Below, in pieces: positions 12,354 to 22,253 of a DNA stretch of 64,000 nucleotides. The stretch comes from Davidsoniella eucalypti. Lineage: Eukaryota; Ascomycota; Sordariomycetes; Microascales; Ceratocystidaceae. Made by a program: the position numbers and the translations under genes. The stretch's first letter is position 1. Each line of letters starts with the position of its first letter. The stretch lies in NCBI GenBank assembly GCA_004009845.1, contig RMBW01000118.1:27699-91698 (forward strand), given 5' to 3'. The notes under the pieces are model-generated. The model was not told the origin of the DNA, ran no database searches, and saw only the letters and a program-made list of their open reading frames with translations.

Positions 12354-14152
12354 GGATTACGCCATCAGGCAAAGAGGCGAACGCCCAAGGAAACAAAGAA
12401 TAAAAAAAAGAAGCGGCGGCGATTGCAGAAGACGGCGTTGGGCTGGAGGGGATGGGTGCAATGGAAGCAGGCGATGGCGGCGCTGGTTGAAGAGAGAGTC
12501 AGGATGGGACAGCGGACAAGTCAAGTTTGGCTGGTTTGACGATAACAGCAGCAGCGAAATCAGCGGGGTAGCCAATAGAGCTATAGGTGTGATGATACGG
12601 TAAAGAAAGCCGTGAACTGGAAAACAAGAGTTCGCACAGCTTGTATCCAGTCAGTCGGGACTGATATGGAGGATGATGGATTGGCAGCAAAGGGACGATT
12701 ATTATTGAATTTCGCAGCGATAGGCGTTGGTCATTCGGTCGGTCGGTCGGTCGTTTTGGTTGAGGGAGAAAATAATTGTATAGGCACGGCACCGGACAGT
12801 GGATATCAAGCACACTCTACAGTGTCGAAAACTAAGAGTGGCCAGTGCTTCAAAGTGCAGTAGTGCTCAAGGTGCAATTTGCAATGATAGAATCGATGGC
12901 CGCCGCGAATTTCGCTGGGAATGGCCTGGTTTTATCGTCTGCGGGAAGCACTACGATAGTTAATTCCCGATGATAATCAATTGGGAGCAGATGCAGATGG
13001 AAAGATGAGTAGAGTTACCGAATTTCAATGACGGGAAAGTCCTTGTTTTGTGCTAGTTTGACGGTAAGTCGGTCAGTTGGCTGGCTTGGTTGGTAAGACA
13101 ATCAGCAAGAATAGGGCGGCTGGTTGGGCTTTTATGAACCTATTGCACTAGCAGCACCACCGCCACTCATATCTGCATTTTCTTCTGTTTTCACCACTGC
13201 TTCCACTTGGGCTCTTCACTACTAGTTGCGGTAGTGTGACTAGTGCCACTCTTACTGTTCTCGGTTGCTCTGTATCTACTGGTGGTAAAAAAACGGCAGT
13301 GAAGGCGGTTGTTCAATGTTCAATATGGTCTCAGTTCCAGCCTAAATACCACATACGAGAATTCAAATTTTCAACACTGCCAATGTTAAATAACTCCAGA
13401 TGGCAGCTGCAGTCAAGTCCGGTACCAGGGTTGTCTAGATGTATAACGCCACAGAGCATGGTTATCTACAAGCTGCCTTCGGCGGCGGGCAAATGACGCT
13501 ATAACCAAGGTAGACGAACTGCTATGTATACAACCATATATATCAAGCGTTCAGTGATCATAATTTCATTATAACACTCCATATATACCATAGCAATCTT
13601 CATACAATGGGATGCTATCGCTTCGAAAAGGCCCAGAAAGGCAATTAGCTAGGATCCTGGCTACGCTACTTTTAATCGGGTTACAGTGTTTCTAAAACCG
13701 TGATAAAATGGTAATTGTACGTGTATATGTATGCAGTCTTCTTAGATATTACTCATATAACAATAAATGAACTGGACGTTGTTAAAAATGCTTAGTGGAA
13801 TTTATAATCACATACTGCTACCTAAAACACTACAAGCTTATTTTGAGAGTATTGACACCAAGGGTTAACATATACTAGGGTTAACCGACTTAAACTGCCG
13901 TCTAATATTTGAAGTTATCTCGACGACAAAAATGGTAGTTACCATAGTTTCCATAGTTGGAGACAACACAAACAGGTTACTCCCCTAGAGCTAAAACTGC
14001 CTTGTAAAAAAATCTGTATAAATTCTGCGTGGGCTTCACAGCTTGTCTGTATTCTCCTTTCCCATCATTCATATTTTTCCATACTCACTCATCGACTTCC
14101 ATACATTACATTCATCAATATATTCTCCTTATCGCAAGTCTCGACGGAAAAG
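12354..14152. other. Gene-poor intergenic stretch
   Basis: No gene is supported. A short tetranucleotide repeat (TCGG, four units plus TCG) lies at 12735-12753. From about 13500 the DNA is AT-rich. Frames longer than 60 codons on either strand (for example 12189-12539 and 13236-13496) have no recognisable motif. Many lack a good start context. Confidence 0.4.
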
Positions 14153-14800
14153 ATGGCGACAACATTTGCAAAGTCTATGGGAATTGCGCTATCGATAGTT
14201 CTCTTCTTCATTCTAGTTATGCCTTTAATCCTCAAGCTCTATCTGCCCAAATTGTTGCGCTAGAAGCTCGACAAAATGTGGGCAAAGGCTGAGGTTAGAA
14301 GAGAGATAAGAGACGAAGAGAATATTCCTGCCCCTCGTCCTATCTCCCCTATAGAGACAGCATCTTCTAATACCGACATTAGAGGCCCGACAGCCCGTCT
14401 TCTTAAATATCACGAAACCTCGGATATTGCACATAATGGTCTTGATCGGCTCTGCCTCCCCTTTGCTCCATATGTGCCTCCTGCGTCTCCCATGCCTCCT
14501 GTACCCTCTGTACCCAAAAGTGTGTCCTTGAGTCGTAAGGAGGACAATCTAGCTATGGTACCGTACGCCTATGTGCACATGAGGGGATCCGACACGGACA
14601 TGAGCAATGACACTGTAGGTAAAGATGGTTTAAACGAAAGCATTCAACGGCTCAGAAAGAGAGCATCAGCTAGATTCCTACAGTGCCAGCGAAAGAAGAG
14701 CCTCATCAACTTGAAGATCCAGAAGGGAAATGGCAATACCCACAAACGGTCGACTCGAGACAAGTCAACTAAGAAAAGATCGAAGAACCACCGAAACTAG
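14153..14800 (+). pseudogene. Small membrane-protein ORF split by an in-frame TAG
   Basis: The ATG at 14153 opens 36 codons encoding one strongly hydrophobic segment (SIVLFFILVMPLILKLYL) ending in basic residues. It stops at TAG 14261-14263. The same frame then continues without a stop for 179 codons to 14800. The next ATG is at 14276, which gives a 174-residue ORF. The downstream part begins with a charged, helix-like stretch (AKAEVRREIRDEENIPAPR) and ends in a Lys/Arg-rich tail. Without the TAG it would be a 215-residue protein with one N-terminal membrane anchor and a basic cytoplasmic tail. I recognise no family. The explanation could be a nonsense mutation, a sequencing error, two separate small proteins or stop-codon readthrough. 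A 48-nt in-frame intron (GTTATG...CGCTAG, 14216-14263) would also remove the stop, but it has a poor donor and would cut the membrane segment. Confidence 0.45.
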
Positions 14801-15464
14801 ACAAACTCGACATCCGATATCTTGATGAAAGAAAATTGGCCCGAGATGGTTGGTGCCTATTAGACAGGGCTCTATACTACCCTTGATGCGGCTTTAACAT
14901 CCAACGATGTGGTAAGATATTGCTACTTTTCCGGCATACTGTAGTCATAGTACGTGTAAGGCTAATTCTGAAGATGATTCTGATAGTTATAATCTTTCCT
15001 AAAATGGCAATAAGTCGACGCCACATAGTGTGGCTGGTGGAAAGCTTCAAGCTTAATTGAGGTCACGACGCCACTGGAAATCCCACCTTGGTGCAACATA
15101 GAAAATAGCAGGCGGCCTTCCTCTAATAAAAGAGAAAACGGCCCGCTATCTGCCGATTCTTGAACGATAACGCCGATTTGGAAATTCGATTGGATCTGAC
15201 TTGATCAATCTTTAATATTGACTAAAGTACGCAGATGTACGCTATAGAAGAGTCATCCTGTTTTTCTTTTATCCCCCCTCAAATATCTTAAGAGCCTGAA
15301 ATCATCACAGTTAAACAAGAAAAAAAAGCATCCAAATAGATATAACAATCAACTTGCATACATAACAATTAGACGTTCCCTGTCTTTCAATATCAACAGG
15401 CTCGACGTCATCTCTTTGATATATTCTCTCCTGCCGTACATCACCTCAAACCATATCTACGATC
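14801..15464. other. Intergenic region upstream of COQ5
   Basis: No gene is seen. The last 250 bases before the ATG at 15465 contain pyrimidine-rich tracts and A-runs usual for a fungal promoter and leader. Confidence 0.4.
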
Positions 15465-16501
15465 ATGTCCGCCCGACCTTGTTTTCGCGCTGCAATGCGC
15501 GCCAGACACAACCTCAGCAGCACCAGCACAATTCGCAGCTTCGCTTCCACCACCCGTACGATGAGCGCCGCGGATGCTGCTTCTACTTCAAACACCGCCA
15601 CCACAAACTCTTCTGGCGAGCAGCCACGCACAACGCACTTTGGCTTCCAGACCGTGTTAGAGGGTGACAAGGAGAAGAAGGTCGCGGGTGTGTTCACTAG
15701 CGTTGCTGAGTCCTATGATCGCATGAATGATCTGATGTCCTTTGGCTGGCACCGGGTGTGGAAGTACGTCATATCATTTCTTCTCTATTTAAAAAAAAGA
15801 AAGAAAAAAATACTAACAAGCTTACTCTACATAGAGACCACTTCGTCGACTCACTCTCCTCAGGTCTTCGCCCTTCACAGCCCGGTTCATCTCTCCGCCT
15901 TCTCGACATCGCCGGTGGTACAGGCGACATTGCCTTCCGTCTCCTCCACCATGCCATCGACATCCACAGCCACCCAGACGTCAAGATGACCATCAGCGAC
16001 ATCAACCCCGACATGCTGGCCGTCGGTGCTCAACGTGCCCAGAGCACCCTACCCACGAACCAGCAAGAAGCCATTTCCTTCCTGACCGCCAACGCACAAC
16101 AGCTCCCCGCGCAAATCGCCGATAACAGCATCGATCTGTATACCGTGTCCTTCGGTATTCGAAACTTTACGGATATTCCCGCCGCGCTACGTGAGGCGTA
16201 CCGTGTGCTAAAGCCCGGCGGCGTCTTCGCTTGTCTCGAGTTTTCCTCAGCTGAGAAGTGGCCGTTGTTCAATGCCATGTACAAGCGTTGGTCATTCTCA
16301 GGTATCCCACTGATTGGCCAGGTCGTTGCCGGTGATCGTGATAGTTACCAATACTTGGTCGAGAGTATCGAGAAATTCCCGAATCAGGAGACTTTCAAGA
16401 AGATGATCAGCGATGCTGGTTTTACTGTGTCCGGCAAGGGCTATGAAGATTTGACAATGGGCGTGGCTGCTATCCACAAGGGCATCAAGCCTCTGAAATA
16501 A
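15465..16501 (+). CDS. COQ5: 2-methoxy-6-polyprenyl-1,4-benzoquinol methylase (COQ5)
   Basis: COQ5 is the mitochondrial C-methyltransferase of ubiquinone biosynthesis. It uses S-adenosylmethionine to methylate the benzoquinol ring and is part of the CoQ-synthesis complex on the matrix side. Exons are 15465-15763 and 15835-16501. The 71-nt intron has a perfect TACTAAC branch point at 15811-15817, and the product is 321 aa. The first 40 or so residues are an Arg/Ser-rich presequence. Family marks include VAESYDRMNDLMSFGWHR, the SAM-binding LLDIAGGTGDIAFR near residue 120, ISDINPDML, and SFGIRNFTDIPAALREAYRV followed by LKPGGVFACLEFS. The C-terminus YEDLTMGVAAIHKGIKP is typical of UbiE/COQ5. Identity is secure. 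Confidence 0.96.
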
Positions 16502-17197
16502 GAAACGTTGGCTACGTCCATATCTAGCACGATCTAGCACCGTAGCATCTCATTATAGTCTAAGGGTTGGAGGGGTCTTGATAAACAACAACACAAGAAT
16601 GAACGACCCCGTGTAACATTACGATAGGGTCACGGAGAAGAAAAAAAAAATTATGATAGAAACTTGCGATGGGAGAGAATCAAGAGCAAATCTTGGGGTT
16701 GTCACTTGTAGATGATAGTCTGGTAGAATTTCCCTCGTGATATAACATACACTGTAACAATAGAACTTTCAAAAAAATCCTAGATTCATGACTGCTCTTA
16801 GTATTAAATTAAAACATACGACTGCTTGTGTGAAGCAGATAGTGTGTTGTATGGGTACTACCCTTACATGCCGGCTATAATAAACACATCATCAACATCA
16901 TGCTATCGAAGAGTCAATGGGCGTGATAACGAAGTAAGTGATATCAAAGAGATTAACAAAAAAAATAAAAAGAAGATTCCGAATCAATAAAATCAAGATA
17001 TGAACAGTAGGAAGAAAATAGAAAGATGGTTTGAAAAAAAAAACCCGGAAAAGATAATTAAGTGGGAAATCTACTCTACTTTTTTCATTTCTGATTCTGA
17101 GAGTCAACCTTTCTCCTCAGCTTACACAACACAATTATCACTTATTTACTTCAAGAATAAACCCCTTTCACCCCTACATACGTAACATATCCCTCCT
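16502..17197. other. Convergent 3' intergenic region
   Basis: This lies between COQ5 (+) and the DUF2433 gene (-). It is AT-rich with several A-runs (16640-16650, 16955-17043) and no supported gene. It presumably contains both 3' UTRs. Confidence 0.5.
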
Positions 17198-19440
17198 CTA
17201 CGACTCGTTAGGGGCAGGAGAAGAAGTACCACCACCATCCTTAAGACCACCTCGACGACCGCCACCCCGATGGCCGCGTTCACTACCCCGACCACCACGA
17301 GAGCCACCAGGTCCGCCACGAGAGCCACCTGACCGACGCGTGTTGGACTCCGAGTCACTAGCACCAGCGCCACCTGCCGATCGATAACCACTCTCGCGGC
17401 CGTTAAGACCCGTGCTGTTACGGCTGCTTCCCCACGTACCGGCACCGCCACGGTTGCTAAACGTCTTGGTGTTGCTGCTTTCGCGGTGCTGGAAGATCTT
17501 GACAAGAGGTCTCGAGCGATCCTCGGATGTGCGGGTCTTGTAGTCGTCTGAGATACGCGACATGACGCCGTCACGATCCTCGATCGTCTTGAACTGTGCC
17601 ACCTTGTTGGAGCTACCCCATTTCTCAATCTTGAACACCTTGGAGTGGTCTGCAGGGGCCAGTAGTTCAAGCACTTGCTCATCGCTGTTGACATTCATAA
17701 TGAACAGACCAATGATATCTTGAGGTGCTGTTTTGGGAGCTGGCGACTGGGACTCGGGAGCGGGTGTTGATGAAGATCCGGCAGGCTTGTCAGCGTCCTT
17801 GAGTCCACCTTTTTGACGGTCAGGCTGAGGAGTAGCAGACTTCAGAGGAGGAACCACAGGCGCAGGGGTGGACGATTGGGGAGGCGCAGGAGCTGGTGTA
17901 GAGGACTGGGAAAGGACAGCTGGGCTAGCAGGAACAGCTGGACGGGCTCCATTGGGGGTTGAAGATGTAGCTGAAGCAGCTGCTGCCAGACTCTGCTTGG
18001 AGCCACGGTGTGAGAAGTTGAAGCCTTGTGCCTTCATTTCAGTTCCAATACGACCCTCCTGGACCTCGAGGACCAACCAACCGAAAGCTGCATCAGCAAG
18101 GTTAAAGTTCCACATGTTCTTGAAGGCGCTTTCGTCGACCTGGCCCAAGGCGGGAGAAGAGCCGGAGGGTCCTCCGAAGGGGTTGCCACCAGCAGCAGTC
18201 GAGGGCATCTTTTCAACGATAGCTAGCGCATTGCGCAGCAAGTTCTGTTGAGCCTCATTTTGCTGGATGGCGGGCTCTACCTCACTTTTGACAGTCTCCC
18301 AAACATCGTTGAAGGATGCCTTGGAAGCAGCCAGCTTGCCACGGTAATGGTCCAGCGTGGGATTGACACTGAATTCGTTGTAGGATGATCCGTAGCGGAA
18401 GTGAAGACCGGCGGAGATTGAAAAGTCGGCCTTTAATGTGACTGACAGTTGGTTGAGGATGCCCTCACGGGCAGGGGAGGCATGCGTGACAAACACACGA
18501 GTCTCGGTAGGATCATAGACACGGTGAGCAGTATCGATCAGTTCTCCCATTTGCAGCAATGTAGTCCACATAGTGCCCTGGCCGCCCGCAATAGTAGTGC
18601 GGCCCTCGCCATTGTCGAACAGTTTGTGCATGACTACAGCGCCACCTAGACCTAGTAGACGAAGTTTGACGCCGCCTAGCTCAAGCAGTCTAGAGCGCGC
18701 TTCGTCGATGATGTGTAGATTGGGGACCTTGTATTCATTGGAGCGGAACTTCTCGAGAACACGCACGTCCTCACAGGCACCCCAGACAGTGTAGACGGGA
18801 ACATCGAGCTTGAAGCCGCCTGCGATAAGCTCGGGAAGCTCGGACAGAGGAAGCTGTTCGGGCTTGTAACGGGCCTTGACTGGGCCGCCAGTCTGGATGT
18901 TCTTCTTGATGGCGTCGGAAATGAGGGGGGAGTATTGCGCAACATGCTTGAGGGTCCTAGAGTAGAGGCGCAATGTTAGACATTTTTTTTTCCCTCGGAG
19001 CTATTTATGGATATAAGTGAGGCGGTTTTTACTTCTCGGCAATTCTTTCAAGCGAGGTCTCATCATAGAAACCAAAGTCACCGGTGTGAATGATGTGGTC
19101 GGCGCGGGCCTCCTTAGCCAGCTGGTTCAGTGAGCGTAGGTTACCTAATGCAAGTATGATAAGTTAGTTGTGGATGATGGGGTAGAATATACTCGCTGAC
19201 GCGCAACGAAGTTGAAGTTCCGTAGCATATAGAAGTGCTTGTTATGAAGCGTCTTGGCCTGTACATGGGAGTAGAATATATGAACATACCACGCACATCC
19301 GCAATACACAGAATTCTGAAGGGACCGGTCTGAACTATACGGCCCTGGTTGGGGAGTAGAGGGGCAGCACCAGGGGGCAGAGTGCCCTGTGGTGTGGGAG
19401 TGCCATTGGGGATATACCCAGAATTGTTGTAGGGGCGCGA
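17198..19440 (-). CDS. DUF2433 metallophosphoesterase-like protein with RRM-like segment and RGG tail
   Basis: Supported exons are 19440-19290, 19144-19033 and 18956-17198. The phosphoesterase-like part reads RILCIADVRGNLRSLNQLA, HIIHTGDFGFYDETSLERI, VYTVWGACEDVRVLEKF and VFVTHASPAREG, matching the fungal DUF2433 family. Several canonical metal ligands of calcineurin-like enzymes are replaced: DxH reads DVR, GNHD/E reads GACED, and GHxH reads THAS. A Ser/Pro/Thr linker follows. Then comes a segment resembling an RRM, with an RNP2-like LFIMNVN and an RNP1-like VAQFKTIEDRD, and finally a C-terminal RGG-rich tail (17200-17340). The first coding exon is unresolved. An in-phase five-codon candidate, ATG at 19910 followed by donor GTATGT at 19895, would need a 455-nt intron. 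Family assignment is strong. An RNA-linked role is inference. Confidence 0.85.
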
Positions 19441-22253
19441 CTAGAAAGCAGGGTTAGCTCCAAAATTCAGGTAATATCATGGCATGTGATGAATCAACGG
19501 CAGGAGAGCAAATGGCAGGCTGAGGCAATATGAATGAGTAAAATAGTGGCTGCAAGATGCCCCCTTCCCAGTTTCTAGCTATCAAATGGCGTCCTACGGA
19601 AAGGAAGAGGGGATCCTAGTCTTAGATTATACGCATGTATCGGGACTCCGAACCAGTGAAGTCACGGATTGTGAGGCCAGTTCGGTAGTGGAAGGTCGCA
19701 GCATATGGCGATGGTTTGCACAGGCAGCAGTACGCAAGAAGATGTGAGAGGCCGTTTGGTTGTTGTCGAGCTATCGAACGGAACCGCACAGCGGTGTGTG
19801 TGCTTTTTTCCTTGTTGGAGTGAAATATCTGCCCCTCCAACAAGAAAGACAAGCTGGGCTGGAGTTGGCGGAGGAAGCTTGCTCGGGGGACATACGATAG
19901 ACAATTGCATGGGCAATGGCCGGAATGGCGGAGTAGAAGGTATTTGTAGATCGTCGAGAACAGATAGTGTTGGTGGACTAGCTGTATAATTCTAGGGGTC
20001 CTCCGCCATTACTGGTCGTCTGTTGAGCTGTCGCCCCGGGACAATTCTAGCCATTCGCCATCGTCATCGCAGATATGAGTCCGATAACAAGTCCATCACA
20101 AGCTACCACAGCTCCCATTGGCCACGGTCTAGCTGGTCTTGCGACATATTCCGCCTACTCATTCGGCTGCGCAACAGCGTCATTGCTTAGGGTATATATG
20201 GGGGGGAGAGGATGGAGGGGCTAGGAAAGAAGCAATCCGAAGCCCTAATGCAGACAAGAGCAACAAGCAACGTGTATCTAAACTACTTACAGCAGCCATG
20301 CTTCCAAGATATCAGGGATTTCGGAGTAGTTCGTAAGAGTACAAAGTATCGTGGGCGATTGAGAAACGGAGCCGGCGGTTTTGAAAGGGGTCGGATGAAG
20401 GTTGTGCTTCTTTTTCGATTCGGTGGCCGGGAAAAAAAAAGTCGAGATAAAGTAAGAGCCGGGAATGTGCCTAATGGGTCTTATTTATTGGCGCTTTCGC
20501 AGATTTTATCTGATTGTCGAGATGCTGATGATGGATGGAATGGAAAGGTCGTCATGGAAATCAATTCAATGTTCCTGCCTGTCGCTTCTGGCGTTTTTGG
20601 TTTCCTATTAAATCACTAGGCTAGAAAGGAAGGCAAAGGAAAATGGAAACAAAAGCAGGCCAATAAAGAACTTGGGTTCGTTAAAGGTTCGTTGTATCGT
20701 GTCGTTTTTCTGGGAATTTTTATGGGATTGTAAGAATTGCTAGGGGGGATGGGATTCAAAACAGGATGCAAAAGCAAATTGAAAATAGGCGTGGTGGGAT
20801 TTCCAGGTAGAACACAGGAGCACTATGACTGTAAAGTAGCTTAAAAGAGAGAACAGACCAAGAAGCGAAGAATTAAGAGCGATACAACTCTCTGCTAAAA
20901 AGCTTCAAAGCTTTATGATCGAAGCTTGTTTCAAAACGTGGATTGAGAAGATCAAAAACACAGAATTTGGCTATTTTGCAGTTATTCAAGGCAGAGTAGA
21001 GAGTAATATGAACCAACAAACAGAACAAAAAGGCAACAATACTTGTTTTCTATTGCTTTTATTTTCTTCACGACAGCCTACAGAAATTGCAAAGCTATCA
21101 ATCACCCTCAATATACATAGAAAGTCCAAAGAGTTGCACTCTAACAAAAACAAATGGAACCCACAAAACAAGTCATCATCGTGGCTAACTGCATTGGCTC
21201 ACATTGTTTTTTCCTATGTTGTTGTTTTTATTCCCATTTGTTTTTGCCTCTTGAGATGTCTGACTAGTTTAGCATCTTTGTTGTCTGGTATTTCGCAAAT
21301 TCCGCCTTGCCTTGTGCTAGTGCCTCTTTTTTGTAACGCCCGATATAAGGAAGACATCTTGCATATTATATTCTCGTCGCATATTGCATGCTTCTTGTTG
21401 GGCTTATAGAGATAGACTTCCCTCTTTGCTACTACTATCACATCTCATTGCTTGATCCGTTTCCCTTATGCACAACACCATACATCAAGAGTCACCCTTT
21501 AGCCAAACTAAAATGGGGGTAAGGACATACATATGACACATGTGATGATTCTAGTTGGTAGTAGTGGATAACAACATGCTAACTCCTCTCCCTGAAATAT
21601 CTTCTAAAATGGGATTTACTATTCCGGTTTTTCCACCGTTTAATTATGGATTCTTTGATATGTATGAAATTATATGTGCCTGATTTTATTTCATCCCAAT
21701 AAGTCGCAATTCCAATCCACCCATCATGCTATGTAATAACTAAAAGAATACTACTAATAAAAAAACAAGAGTACAAAAGGCAAGGCAGATTTAGACAAGT
21801 CGAAGAATAAAAAGGTGGTCTAGTGTCTAGAGATGAATAGATACAAAGTGTGACAAGAGACCCATTGTCTTCGTTTCCGGTTCTATTTCCATCTCTTCTT
21901 GTCTGCTTGTCTCTTGCCTTCCCACTCCCTCCACTTCTTCTTTCTCTCTAATGCCGTTCTCACCTTGATGCTTCCGAAGAAAAAAATAAAATAAAATAGT
22001 AATAAGAAACCACATGGCATAAGACGCATAATCCACATCCAAACAGCAGATATCGTATCGTAACAAAGCCAGCCCTAGCCAATCTCAATAGCCTTGCTTC
22101 TTTCTTGTCTCGTGAAAGAGCAAACCTTCTTTGTAGACAAGTTGTAGACAAAGAAGAAAGTGGTAGAGGAAGGGAAATTGGACCAAAGCAACATGGTGGT
22201 AATATTACACAACATGGCATTAGATATAAAGACCATGGGTTTGGATGGGAACA
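19441..22253. other. Leader of DUF2433 gene and gene-poor DNA
   Basis: The proximal part probably holds the missing 5' exon and promoter of the DUF2433 gene. A branch-point-like GCTAACC lies just before the acceptor at 19441. The remainder (about 20150-22250) shows only isolated frames, such as 20212-20619 and 20915-21409 on the plus strand, with no motif or composition supporting a gene. It presumably includes the 3' UTR of the Zds-like gene. Confidence 0.4.

Noticed and set aside
20915..21409. 164-codon plus-strand frame with hydrophobic stretches.
   Set aside because: No recognisable family, AT-rich composition like the surrounding non-coding DNA, and no splice or promoter support.
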